DNA from: Salinisphaera aquimarina
GTDB lineage: Bacteria > Pseudomonadota > Gammaproteobacteria > Nevskiales > Salinisphaeraceae
Assembly: GCF_042643355.1 (NCBI RefSeq)
Contig: NZ_JBHRSS010000004.1
Span: 310,001 to 374,000 of the forward strand
Length of the DNA: 64,000 bases
Reading direction: 5' to 3'
This document shows, piece by piece, positions 11,254-20,043 of this stretch. Position 1 is the first letter of the stretch. The number at the start of each line of letters is the position of its first letter. The notes below the pieces were generated by a model, which ran no database searches, was not told the DNA's origin, and saw only the letters and a list, made by a program, of their open reading frames with translations. A program made the position numbers and the translations under genes.

Positions 11254-12570
11254 ATGCTGAAGAAAATCACCGGCGGCTGTGTACGCCTGTTTGATCGCTA
11301 CCTGCCCGATCCGCTCATTCTCGTTCTGCTGATCACCCTGATCGTGTTCGCCGCCGGAATGATCTTCGAGGGCCACGGTCCGATCGCCATGCTCGGCTAC
11401 TGGCAGGACGGCTTCTGGAATCTGCTCAGCTTCGCGATGCAGATGACGCTCATGCTGGTGACCGGGTTCACCGTGGCCAAGACGCCGCTGTTCATGAGCC
11501 TGGTGGACCGAATCGCCAGCGTCACCAAGACGCCGGGCCGCGCGGTGGTCACGGTAAGCTTCATCACGCTCGTGGTCACCTGGTTCAACTGGGTTATCGG
11601 GCTCGTGATCGGCGCGATTCTGGCGCGTGAGCTTGCCCGCCGGGTCGAGAACGTCGACTACCGCCTGCTGGTGGCCAGTGCCTACTCCGGGTTCATCATC
11701 TGGCATGCCGGCCTCTCGGCCGCCGCGCCGCTGGTGATCGCGACCCCCGGGCATTTTCTCGAAGACAAGATCGGGCTCATTCCAACCGGCCAGACCATCT
11801 TCAGCCCGCTGAATCTGACCATCTGTCTTGCCATCCTCATCGTCCTGCCTCTGACTTGCCGACTACTGATGCGCAGTATCGACAAGCCGGTGACCGTCTC
11901 CGCGGACCAGCTCAACGACGAGCGGCCGGTGACCGATGGGAACACACAGGTTACCCGCCCCGCAGAACGCATCGAGCATTCGCGATGGCTTGCCTGGATC
12001 AGCGCTGCGCTGGGTTTTGCCGCAGTGCTGGCCTACGCATTCAACGGTGGCGGGCTCAATCTGAATATCGTCATTTTCGTGCTCATCTTTCTCGGCCTCG
12101 CCTTGCACGGCAGCGCCCGGAATTTCCTCGACACGCTCGACGAGGCCGTACGCGGCGCCACCGGCGTGCTGATTCAGTTCCCTTTCTATGCCGGCATCAT
12201 GGGGATGATGAGCGCTTCCGGCCTGGCCGCAGATCTGGCCCAGGGGTTCGTGAGCGTTTCGTCGGCCCACACACTGCCAGTGCTCAGTTTCCTGTCCGCC
12301 GGGGTGATCAATATCTTCATTCCGTCCGGCGGCGGTCAGTGGGCAGTTCAGGGCCCGATTCTGGTCCAGGCCGCGCAATCGGTAGGCGCCAACATCCCCG
12401 ACGTGGTCACCGGCTTCGCCTGGGGCGATGCCTGGACCAACATGATTCAGCCGTTCTGGGCCCTGCCCGCGCTGGCGATTGCCGGCCTCAAGGCCCGGGA
12501 CATCATGGGCTTCTGTGTGATCATCATGGCCGTGACCGGCGTGGTGATCGCGGCCCTGCTGCTGATCTAA
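11254..12570 (+). CDS. AtoE-family short-chain fatty acid transporter
   Basis: This 438-residue, strongly hydrophobic protein has about 12 helices. The N-terminus (RYLPDPLILVLLITLIVF) and the segment NIFIPSGGGQWAVQGPI (about residues 350-366) are hallmarks of the short-chain fatty acid transporter family that includes AtoE. It would import a short carboxylate across the inner membrane. It ends the cluster with the molybdoenzyme and cyclodeaminase-like protein, so the substrate is probably the compound that those enzymes attack. A GGGGGA-like ribosome site lies upstream of ATG 11254. Confidence 0.9.
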   Translation: MLKKITGGCVRLFDRYLPDPLILVLLITLIVFAAGMIFEGHGPIAMLGYWQDGFWNLLSFAMQMTLMLVTGFTVAKTPLFMSLVDRIASVTKTPGRAVVTVSFITLVVTWFNWVIGLVIGAILARELARRVENVDYRLLVASAYSGFIIWHAGLSAAAPLVIATPGHFLEDKIGLIPTGQTIFSPLNLTICLAILIVLPLTCRLLMRSIDKPVTVSADQLNDERPVTDGNTQVTRPAERIEHSRWLAWISAALGFAAVLAYAFNGGGLNLNIVIFVLIFLGLALHGSARNFLDTLDEAVRGATGVLIQFPFYAGIMGMMSASGLAADLAQGFVSVSSAHTLPVLSFLSAGVINIFIPSGGGQWAVQGPILVQAAQSVGANIPDVVTGFAWGDAWTNMIQPFWALPALAIAGLKARDIMGFCVIIMAVTGVVIAALLLI

Positions 12571-12636
12571 CCCATCCTGTTCGACGCTCGCCGGGCCTTT
12601 GCCACCCACGCATCCAAGCCCGGCGGGCGGGCCGAT

Positions 12637-13203
12637 CTAGCCTTCGATCTGGCGCAAACACGTCTCGATATCGAAGACATGCGCGTCGTCGGCGTCCAAT
12701 CCGCGCAGCGCGTCGGCGAGGTTGAGCAGATAGTCGCGATTGGCGCCGCTGGGACCCTGCGATCGTGCGATCTGGTCAGCGATGGCGTCGGCCGGGGCGT
12801 CGCCCAGCCAGGCCTCGTTCTGCGGCGTGGCGATATAGACCAGGCCGTCGGCGTGGTCACCGTCGGCAAACGTCATGTCGGTGGAAAAACGCAGATAGCC
12901 GTTCTTCTCGCGATGATCGAGATAGCCGAACACCGCCGGCGTGATCAGGTACGCCATGCCCATGCAGGTGGCACCCGGCGCCTCGACCAGCGTGACGACC
13001 CGGCCCGGCGCTTCGGGCGTACCGCGATGGTCGTGCGAGCCCTGCCAGAAACGCCGCTGCCAGCCCTCGATAGAGGCCGGGCGGCGCTCGATATAGTCGA
13101 AGCCGGCCTTGTAGATCAGCGAGCCGTAGCCGAACAGCCAGAGTTGTTCCCGATCCTCGAACTGCGCGGCACGGCGGTTGGCCTCAATCGTGTTGAACGA
13201 CAT
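12637..13203 (-). CDS. Gamma-glutamylcyclotransferase, ChaC-like
   Basis: The protein has 188 residues. It shows the nucleotide-independent cyclotransferase fold signature FGYGSLIYKAGFDY (about residues 25-38) and DHREKNGYLR (about residues 96-105), whose Glu is the expected catalytic acid in ChaC proteins. ChaC enzymes split the gamma-glutamyl bond of glutathione, giving 5-oxoproline and Cys-Gly. A gamma-glutamyltransferase and a GST are also in this window. It is convergent with the AtoE-type gene and downstream of rdgC on the same strand. Confidence 0.9.
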   Translation of the reverse strand: MSFNTIEANRRAAQFEDREQLWLFGYGSLIYKAGFDYIERRPASIEGWQRRFWQGSHDHRGTPEAPGRVVTLVEAPGATCMGMAYLITPAVFGYLDHREKNGYLRFSTDMTFADGDHADGLVYIATPQNEAWLGDAPADAIADQIARSQGPSGANRDYLLNLADALRGLDADDAHVFDIETCLRQIEG

Positions 13204-13234
13204 GGCGTGCCCCGTACCGCGCGGCCGAAAACGC

Positions 13235-14158
13235 TCAGGCGGCCTGGGCGTTGGCGGTGCCGGCCACGCCGAAGTGCGTGTATACCCGATCCAGCAGGCC
13301 GCGAATCACCTGTCCTTGCAGGCTCAGGCGCGCATGCAGTTCGGCCACGGCATCCTCGGTATCCAGGTTGTCGATGTCTTCCTGGATGAGATCCAGCGCA
13401 CGCAGGCGCTTGAGATCCAGATTCTCGTCCAGATCGAACTCGATGGCGTCATCGACCGACAGATTAAGACGCACGACGTGCATGCCCGAGGCGACATGCG
13501 CGAGCACCTCGTCGCGCTGCAGGTCCATGGCGCTCACGCGCACGCTCGACTTGGTGTCGTCGTTGGCTTCCAGCGCACAGCGATCGCCGCATTCAAAGCC
13601 GTTGGGCAACTTGGCCGGCTCCTGCAGCCAGCTGGTCATCTCCTCCGCGGGCGACACCGCCGGCGACGGCCGGGTGACCGGCAGGCTGCCGAGGGCCGTA
13701 CGCAGGCTGGCGACGATATCCTCGGCGCGTTTTTCGGCTGAACAATCCACCCAGACGCGATTATCGCGCAGGTCCATGATCAGATGCGTGCGGCGCGAGC
13801 GGGTGAACGCCCGCGGCAACAGTTCGAAGTGGGCCTGATCCTTGATGTCGGCGCGTTCACGACGGCTGACCTTGCGGCCCTCCCCGGTCTCGATGCGTTC
13901 GACGCGTTCCTCGACTTCTTCGTTGAGCACCGCGGACGGCAGCACCCGCGACACCTCCTGATGCAGACACACGGCCAGATCGTCGACCACATAGACCATG
14001 GCGTGCTCGCCCTTGATCGGCGGCACGAAACCCTGGGTACTCGGGTGCTGATCGCCGCAGGGCGGGCACAGCGCCGCGGCCAGTCGTTCCTCGAGCTCGG
14101 CGGCGGTCCAGCCAAAACGCTCGGAACCCAGAAAGACGCACAGATTACGTATCCACAT
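13235..14158 (-). CDS. rdgC: Recombination-associated protein RdgC
   Basis: The product has 307 residues and matches RdgC in length and start (MWIRNLCVFL). RdgC is a ring-shaped, non-specific DNA-binding protein that limits RecA loading and matters when replication forks stall. The N-terminal region with GFVPPI and the long acidic C-terminal half (LDLIQEDIDNLDTEDAVAEL) are as expected. The reading frame stays open to 14317, but the family start and the lack of homology upstream favour ATG at 14158. The ABC importer genes start divergently about 300 bases away. Confidence 0.95.
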   Translation of the reverse strand: MWIRNLCVFLGSERFGWTAAELEERLAAALCPPCGDQHPSTQGFVPPIKGEHAMVYVVDDLAVCLHQEVSRVLPSAVLNEEVEERVERIETGEGRKVSRRERADIKDQAHFELLPRAFTRSRRTHLIMDLRDNRVWVDCSAEKRAEDIVASLRTALGSLPVTRPSPAVSPAEEMTSWLQEPAKLPNGFECGDRCALEANDDTKSSVRVSAMDLQRDEVLAHVASGMHVVRLNLSVDDAIEFDLDENLDLKRLRALDLIQEDIDNLDTEDAVAELHARLSLQGQVIRGLLDRVYTHFGVAGTANAQAA

Positions 14159-14465
14159 GATGAACTCGACCGATGTTTTTTTGAATGCGACTCGCGCTGC
14201 TAGAACTGCATCGCGAGTGGTGAAGAAGGCGCAAGTGGGCGCGACCATACCCAACCCGGCGCAGCGGCTCAAGCAACCGCTGTGGTTGCAAGCAACGCCC
14301 GCCGGTCTGTCGCCCACAAGCGCGCTATGGCACTATGCGCGGCGCGCAGCAACGCCCCTGGCCTCGCCTGCGAGCGGCGTTATAACGACAGAACAAGCGC
14401 TTCTTTGCAAACGGCGATCCACGCCGCTAACTACAGCCATCAATCTCTGCCGGCCTGATCACCTC

Positions 14466-15521
14466 ATGTCTCGAATCTCGATGCGGTTTTCACCGCCACG
14501 CGCTCTTGTCGTGTTGTTCATCCTGCTCGTGCTGGCGGCCTGTTCCGCCGACAGCGACAGCGGCACGGCCAGCGCGGAGATCGGCTACATGCCGATCCTG
14601 CCCGACGCCCAGCTGTTCGTGAATCTGGAAGACGGCTCGCTCGCGGATGCCGGCATCGAACCGAAACTGGTGTCGTTCCAGAACGGCCCGGCGATGGTGC
14701 AGGCGCTGCTCGGCGGCCAGCTCGACATCGCCTATTTCGGCATCGGCCCGACGATGGTGGCACGCGGCAAGGGCGCGGACATCAAGGTCGTGGCCTCGAA
14801 CATCATCGAGCAGATCAGCTTTGTCGCCCTGGGCGACTTGGCGCCTTATTTCGATGACGGCGACCCGGCCACCGCGTTTGCCCGCTTCGCCGCGGACACC
14901 GGCCGCAAGGCACGAGTGTCGACCTTCCCCGTCGGTTCGGTGCCACAGACCGTGCTGCAGTACTGGATCCGCAAACAGCTGGGCGCGAACCCCGACGACG
15001 TCGACGTGATTTATCAGGGCGCGTCACAAGTGCAGCAGTCGCTGCTCACCGGCGCCGTCGACGGCGCTGCGATTCTCGAGCCGGTGGTATCGATCGTGAA
15101 GCACCGCATGCCCGATGCCCGCGTCGTTGCCCGCGGCGAGCAGATGTTCCCCGGTCAGCCCGGCGCGGTCGTCGCCGTGCGCGCCGCGTTCATCGAGGCC
15201 CATCCCAAGGTCGTGCAGAAGCTGGTCGCCGCCCATGCCCGGGCCAGCGCGCAGCTGCGCGCCGGCGACGATGACGCCATCGACGCGGTACACAAGTATG
15301 TCGGCGGCGGACGGCTGCCGCGCGAGATCGTGGCCACCGCCGTGCACAACTCGGCGGACAGCTTCGTCGCCGACCCCAACCGCATCGTCGACGGCACCCG
15401 CCGCATGCACGACTTTCAGGCAGAGATCGGCACCCTCAAGGCCGATCTGGATATCGATACGCTGTTCGATACCCATTTCTACGATGCAATCGATACGGCG
15501 CAGGCCGTCGCCGGCCAGTAA
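14466..15521 (+). CDS. ABC transporter substrate-binding lipoprotein (NrtA/SsuA/TauA-like)
   Basis: The protein has 351 residues with a lipoprotein signal ending in VLAAC, so it is probably anchored in the envelope by Cys23. The mature part (AEIGYMPILPDAQLF, then GPAMVQALLGGQLDIAYFG) is typical of nitrate/sulfonate/taurine-type binding proteins. ATG 14481 is an alternative start. Permease and ATPase genes follow with 6 bases and then an overlap, giving a complete importer. The ligand is unknown: alkanesulfonates, thiamine precursors and nitrate are all used by relatives. Confidence 0.87.
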   Translation: MSRISMRFSPPRALVVLFILLVLAACSADSDSGTASAEIGYMPILPDAQLFVNLEDGSLADAGIEPKLVSFQNGPAMVQALLGGQLDIAYFGIGPTMVARGKGADIKVVASNIIEQISFVALGDLAPYFDDGDPATAFARFAADTGRKARVSTFPVGSVPQTVLQYWIRKQLGANPDDVDVIYQGASQVQQSLLTGAVDGAAILEPVVSIVKHRMPDARVVARGEQMFPGQPGAVVAVRAAFIEAHPKVVQKLVAAHARASAQLRAGDDDAIDAVHKYVGGGRLPREIVATAVHNSADSFVADPNRIVDGTRRMHDFQAEIGTLKADLDIDTLFDTHFYDAIDTAQAVAGQ

Positions 15522-15527
15522 CCGGCG

Positions 15528-16340
15528 GTGAGCGCGCATCCGCAAACAACGCGCCGATCGACGCGGGCCTCTTCCGTGCCGGCGGCCGCGTCCTCTCTGC
15601 GCCGTCCCGCGCTGGGCGTGGCCGGGGTGGTGGCATTCATCGCGCTGTGGAAGCTGGCGTACGTATTCAACTGGGCGCCGCGCGGCACGATCCCCGACCC
15701 GTTCTCCATTCCCGCCGCGCTGCTCTCGGAATGGCAAGGCGGTCGGCTGCTGCCGGCGATCGGCTCCAGCCTGATTCACTATATCTGGGGCCTGGGCGTG
15801 GGTACGGCATTGGGCTTCGGGGTCGGCCTGATGGCCGCCAGTTCGCGTCTTTTCGACGACGTCCATTACATGTTGGCGCGCGTACTGCGCCCGATTCCGC
15901 CGCTGGCCTGGGTCATCTTCGCCATCGCCTGGTTTCAGGTCAGCCACGCGGGCGCGGCGTTCGTGATTTCGATCGGCGTGTTCTGGGTCAACTATTTCGC
16001 CACCGCATCGGGCGTGCGCGACGTCGATCCGCGCTACTACGAACTGGCGCGTGCCTTTGGCCACGGCGGTTTTCTCAAACGCATCACCAGCATCACCCTG
16101 CCGGGCGCGATGCCCAGCATCCTGTCCGGCATGCGCACCGGCGTCGGCCAGGCCTGGATGACGCTGATCGCGGCCGAACTGCTCGGCGTGCCGGGCATGG
16201 GCCAGGAAATGAACTCCGCGGCCGGCGTCGGCGCCTACGATTCGGTCGTGGTCTATATGCTCGCCATCTCGTTGATCTACACGCTCTCCGACGGTCTGTT
16301 CGCGCTGGTCGAGAACCGAGCATTGCGGTGGCGGCCATGA
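15528..16340 (+). CDS. ABC transporter permease (SsuC/TauC type)
   Basis: The product has 270 residues, about six membrane helices and the binding-protein-dependent permease motif (YYELARAFGHGGFLKRITSI, about residues 170-189) that docks the ATPase. It starts with GTG 6 bases after the binding-protein gene and overlaps the ATPase start by four bases. It forms the membrane channel of the nitrate/sulfonate-type importer. Confidence 0.9.
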   Translation: MSAHPQTTRRSTRASSVPAAASSLRRPALGVAGVVAFIALWKLAYVFNWAPRGTIPDPFSIPAALLSEWQGGRLLPAIGSSLIHYIWGLGVGTALGFGVGLMAASSRLFDDVHYMLARVLRPIPPLAWVIFAIAWFQVSHAGAAFVISIGVFWVNYFATASGVRDVDPRYYELARAFGHGGFLKRITSITLPGAMPSILSGMRTGVGQAWMTLIAAELLGVPGMGQEMNSAAGVGAYDSVVVYMLAISLIYTLSDGLFALVENRALRWRP

Positions 16341-17071
16341 GCGCCCCGCTCGTGCAGCTCGAGGACGTCGCCTATCACTATCCGGGCAGCCAGCAGCCGG
16401 TATTCGAGCATCTCGATTTCAGCATCGGCGCCGGTGAATTCGTCGCCCTGGTCGGCGGCTCCGGGGTGGGCAAGTCGACGGTTCTACGCAATGTCGCCGG
16501 GCTGATCCAGCCCAGTGGCGGCGTCATTCACACTCCCGCCCGACCCGGACGCGGCACCCGGCCCAGTGCTTTCGTGTTTCAGGACACGCGCCTGCTGCCC
16601 TGGCGGCGCCTGCGCGCCAACGTCGGCTATGGGCTGTCGGGGCTGGGGCTGTCCCGCGCTCAACGCGAGGCACGCGTGGACGAGGTGCTGGAACTGATCG
16701 GCATGGCCGATTTCGGTGATCGCTGGCCACACGAGATTTCGGGAGGACAGGCCCAGCGCGTCGGGCTGGCCCGCGCCCTGGCCGTACGCCCGAATATCCT
16801 GCTGATGGACGAGCCGTTCTCTGCTGTGGATGCCTTGACCCGCGCGCGCCTGCAGGACGAACTGCTGTCCATCTGGCAACGCCTGGGCATGGCGGTGCTT
16901 TTCGTCACCCACGATATTCAGGAGGCGGCCTATCTGGCCCAGCGCGTATGCGTGCTGCGTGGTGCACCGGCACGCATCGTCTTCGACGAGGCGGTATCGG
17001 TCGGCCATCCGCGCGAACGCGAGAGTACGGATCTGCAAGCCTTCGCCGCGCGCGTGGCACACGCTCTTTAA
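16337..17071 (+). CDS. ABC transporter ATP-binding protein (SsuB/TauB type)
   Basis: The protein has 244 residues. It carries Walker A GGSGVGKST, a Q-loop VFQDTRLLPW (the form usual in nitrate/sulfonate/taurine ATPases), signature HEISGGQAQRVGLARAL, Walker B ILLMDEPFSAVD and the switch His in LFVTHD. It is the cytoplasmic motor of the preceding permease. The ATG overlaps the permease stop (ATGA). Confidence 0.93.
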   Translation: MSAPLVQLEDVAYHYPGSQQPVFEHLDFSIGAGEFVALVGGSGVGKSTVLRNVAGLIQPSGGVIHTPARPGRGTRPSAFVFQDTRLLPWRRLRANVGYGLSGLGLSRAQREARVDEVLELIGMADFGDRWPHEISGGQAQRVGLARALAVRPNILLMDEPFSAVDALTRARLQDELLSIWQRLGMAVLFVTHDIQEAAYLAQRVCVLRGAPARIVFDEAVSVGHPRERESTDLQAFAARVAHAL

Positions 17072-17081
17072 GGAATCGAGA

Positions 17082-17387
17082 ATGATCGACCAGCCACCTC
17101 GCCTGATCATCCATGCCGCCGACGAAGCGTCGCTTTCCCGCGCGCGCAGTAATGCCGCGAATTTCCTGGCTGCGGTCGACAACGGCGTGGTCGAGATCGT
17201 GATCAATGCAGACGCGGTGGCGCCGGCGCTCGCCACACCGCACGCCACCGACACACATCTGCGCGTATGTGCCAACACCCTGCACAACCAGCAGCTCGAG
17301 GCCCCGGATCATCTCGTGCAGGTCGCCGCGGCGGTGGTCTACATAACCGACCGACAGCGCGACGGCTGGGCCTACATCCGCGCCTGA
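17082..17387 (+). CDS. DsrE-family-like small protein
   Basis: The product is 101 residues and starts at ATG with TAAGGA 10 bases upstream. The order of elements (LIIHAADEASLSRARSNAAN, then VEIVINADAV, then a single conserved-type Cys in LRVCANTL, then YITDRQRDGWAYIRA) matches DsrE/DsrF-like proteins. These are small sulfur-relay or sulfur-binding proteins, with the Cys as the likely reactive residue. It lies 10 bases behind the ABC importer ATPase, which suggests a sulfur compound as substrate (inference). Its 3' end overlaps the convergent EAL gene by 16 bases. Confidence 0.7.
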   Translation: MIDQPPRLIIHAADEASLSRARSNAANFLAAVDNGVVEIVINADAVAPALATPHATDTHLRVCANTLHNQQLEAPDHLVQVAAAVVYITDRQRDGWAYIRA

Positions 17388-18178
17388 GCCCGTTCCGACC
17401 AGCTGTCGGCAGCGCACACCATTTCCAGCAGCGCCGGATCCCAGACCGGCAGCTGCTCGATCGCGGGACGGGCATACAGATAACCCTGCTGCAGATCGAT
17501 CCCGCGCTGATACAACCAGCGGGCTTCGGCCACCGTTTCCACGCCTTCGGCGATCATCCCGGTACCCAAGCCGCGGGCCAGCACGATGATGCTGTCGACG
17601 ATCGCCTGCTTGCGCGGCAGATGATCCACGCCATCGATGAAACGACGATCGATCTTGAGCCAATCGGGGGTGAGTTCTACCAGCAACTCCAGATTGGCGA
17701 AGCCGGTACCGAAATCGTCCAGGGCGGTCTGAAAACCCATCGCACGATAGGAACTCACGATATTCTGCAGATGCAGGCGATCGCGTACCAATTCGGTTTC
17801 GGTTATCTCGAAGCTGATCTTGTCGGTCGGCCAGCCCACGCGACGTGCGGCCTCGAGGGTAGCCTGAATACAGGCCTGCGGGTCGTAGACCGCGTTGGGC
17901 AGGAAATTGATCGAGAGCGCACTCTGCAGGCCCAGAGCATGCGCAATTTCTATCGCCTTGACTCGGCAGGCCTGGTCGAACCGGTACAGCGTGCGCTCGT
18001 CGACGCGCGAGAGAATCTCGAACGCCGACTCACCGGCGGTGCCGCGTACCAGCGCCTCGTAGGCATGGACAACGCCTTGCCGAACATCCACGATCGGCTG
18101 GAAAGCCATCGTGAAATCGAAATCGAGGGCCCCCTCGCAGCGTTTGCATTCGTGCTCGTTTCTGGCACATCCCGCCAT
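17372..18178 (-). CDS. EAL-domain cyclic-di-GMP phosphodiesterase
   Basis: The protein has 268 residues and is an almost pure EAL domain: YEALVRG (residues 40-46), FEITETE, LDDFGTGFANLE and AEGVET are all present, so metal binding and catalysis look intact. It would hydrolyse cyclic-di-GMP to pGpG. I chose ATG 18178, with GGAG 11 bases upstream, over the longer frame from 18343. The first 14 residues hold C4, C11 and C14 together with His9, a possible small metal or redox site. No membrane or other sensor domain is present. Confidence 0.9.
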   Translation of the reverse strand: MAGCARNEHECKRCEGALDFDFTMAFQPIVDVRQGVVHAYEALVRGTAGESAFEILSRVDERTLYRFDQACRVKAIEIAHALGLQSALSINFLPNAVYDPQACIQATLEAARRVGWPTDKISFEITETELVRDRLHLQNIVSSYRAMGFQTALDDFGTGFANLELLVELTPDWLKIDRRFIDGVDHLPRKQAIVDSIIVLARGLGTGMIAEGVETVAEARWLYQRGIDLQQGYLYARPAIEQLPVWDPALLEMVCAADSWSERAQARM

Positions 18179-18269
18179 CGCAATCTCCGTATCTCGTTCC
18201 CCGCCCTGCGACGATGCAAACACAGGATCGATCCGCCGCTCGGCCGCTCCGGATCCGCGGTCGATCAGT

Positions 18270-19205
18270 TCATGCACAGCCGGCGATATCGAAACCGACG
18301 CGCGGAAAATGCACCCGCACCGGCCCGACGCCTTCGACTTCACGTGCCACGACTACCGACAGTGCATCCAGATGCACCAGTTCGCCTGCGACACCGTCGA
18401 CGCCGTAATCGCGGGCACTGACGACGATCGCGTCGCCGGCCGACAACCCGAGGCTGTTATCGAATGTATCGGCCAGCGACTGCCATTCTTGACAGTCGCT
18501 GGCAATCTCGAGCGCTTCGCAGGCCGCCAACTCGGTCGGCCTGCCGTGACCAATGTCGCGCATGCGGGCAAACCATTGCAGCAGGTGCGGATAGACATCC
18601 AGCGTGGGCGCGACCCCGGCATTGCCGCGCACATACCAGACCGGGTGATAGACGGCGAAATCAGCCAGCGTGGGCGCATCGCCCAACAGAAACGCTGACT
18701 CGGCCAGTTGGGCGTCGAGATCGGCCATTGCCGGCGCCCAGTTCGCGCGTGAGAACACCTCGTCCGGACGCGCCACGCTGCCGCCCTGGAACAGCTTCGC
18801 GCGGTCCGCCTGGAACTTCGCCAGATAGGCGTCGCCGAGTTTCTCCTGCAGCACCTTGCGCCCCTCCGGTCGGAACAGCACGGGAACGGCCGCCAGGAAA
18901 AGCTGGCTATCGGCCAGATGCTCGAGCGCGCGAACGCTGGCGGCCTGCCCCGGCGGCAGCAGCGTGGGCTCGCGCGCCAGGCGATCGATCGTGCGGGCGA
19001 TCAGGCGCGTGTCGCAATAGATATCGCGCCCGATCTGGAGCACCGGCGTTTTCCGGTAGCCGCCGGTCAGGGGCATCAGGTCGGGCTTGGGCATGATCCG
19101 CGGGACCTGCACCGACTGCCACGCCAGATTCTTGTAACCCAGTATCAGCCGGACTTTTTCCGAAAACGGAGAGGCGTCGAAATGATGAAGTATCAGAGAT
19201 GTCAT
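18270..19205 (-). CDS. Glutathione S-transferase family protein
   Basis: The product has 311 residues. The N-terminal thioredoxin-like part (LILHHFDASPFSEKVRLILG) and the segment GGYRKTPVLQIGRDIYCDTR give the GST fold, with Asp-Thr in place of the usual Glu-Ser glutathione contact. The all-alpha GST domain follows. About 80 extra C-terminal residues, rich in beta-strand-like sequence (AGDAIVVSARDYGVDGVAGE), extend past a usual GST, as seen in some proteobacterial relatives. ATG 19205 is preferred to the longer frame. Substrate unknown. Confidence 0.85.
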   Translation of the reverse strand: MTSLILHHFDASPFSEKVRLILGYKNLAWQSVQVPRIMPKPDLMPLTGGYRKTPVLQIGRDIYCDTRLIARTIDRLAREPTLLPPGQAASVRALEHLADSQLFLAAVPVLFRPEGRKVLQEKLGDAYLAKFQADRAKLFQGGSVARPDEVFSRANWAPAMADLDAQLAESAFLLGDAPTLADFAVYHPVWYVRGNAGVAPTLDVYPHLLQWFARMRDIGHGRPTELAACEALEIASDCQEWQSLADTFDNSLGLSAGDAIVVSARDYGVDGVAGELVHLDALSVVVAREVEGVGPVRVHFPRVGFDIAGCA

Positions 19206-19354
19206 GGCGCTCTTGAAAAGATGATGAAGGTAAGAACAGAAGACCAGGGTGCCTTTGGCCGTCGCCAGCCTCATGGCGCATCAAGATACCGCCAATCGCA
19301 ACCCGCAGGTGGCAATTCCCGGCCGAGCGGCGCGCCAGGTTGCGAGAGCTCGGA

Positions 19355-19849
19355 TCAACGTTGGCCGCCGCCGACCTCGATGATTGCGTCACCCACCTGC
19401 AGCCAGCCCGCATCCACGATCCGCGCGCGTACGCCGCCAATACCGCGCAGCGCCTGCCTGGCGTCCACGCCGAGCAGACGCGAGAGATATCCGCACGGCG
19501 GGCAGCTGCTCACGATTTCCAGCGTGACCGGGCCGACGCGAATCAGGCGCTGGCGCAATGCAGGCAGCTCCAGGCCCGCAACCACCAGATTGCGCCGCAG
19601 ATCGGCTGCGTCGAGCTGCGCGCCGGCGTCCAACGCGAGACGCTCGTTGCACAGCGCGATAGCGGCCACATCGATCATCGACAGCTCGCGCGCACCGGCG
19701 AATACACCCGGGCGGCCGGAAAACGTCCCGGTGCCGACCCAGTAGCGATCGCCCGCGAGCCCGCGGCCCGGGATCGCCTCGATCGCACCGGCATCGACCA
19801 TCGACGCGCCACGCGTCGGCGCGGTCAGGATGCGTTGCAGACTGGCCAT
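19355..19849 (-). CDS. MOSC-domain protein
   Basis: The product has 164 residues and is essentially one MOSC domain: GLAGDRYWVGTGTFSG near the start, then LRRNLVVAGLELPAL, and SSCPPCGYLSRLLG, whose first Cys is in the position conserved in MOSC proteins. MOSC domains bind Mo or sulfur in molybdenum cofactor sulfurases and in YiiM-like N-hydroxylated compound reductases. ATG 19849 fits the domain start. This is one of several molybdenum-linked genes in the window, together with modE and the fused molybdoenzyme. Confidence 0.85.
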   Translation of the reverse strand: MASLQRILTAPTRGASMVDAGAIEAIPGRGLAGDRYWVGTGTFSGRPGVFAGARELSMIDVAAIALCNERLALDAGAQLDAADLRRNLVVAGLELPALRQRLIRVGPVTLEIVSSCPPCGYLSRLLGVDARQALRGIGGVRARIVDAGWLQVGDAIIEVGGGQR

Positions 19850-20043
19850 GACTCCTCGCTGGTCCGAGCGTATTACGCGATGCGGATGGGTGGCAATATA
19901 CGCTGCGCCAACTTCTTGGGACGCCAACCGAAGCAGCGACCGCTTGAGCGACAACGCCAACCCTGCTGTGATGGCGCCATGAGCCGGCCCTTCATCAACC
20001 CTGTTTCGCGCCCACCCGCGCACCGCCGTGGCCTGGTCACCGC

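Noticed and set aside
12588..12625. GC-rich inverted repeat between the AtoE-like gene and chaC, considered as a terminator.
   Set aside because: The 8-bp stem has no T-tract on either strand; too weak to call.
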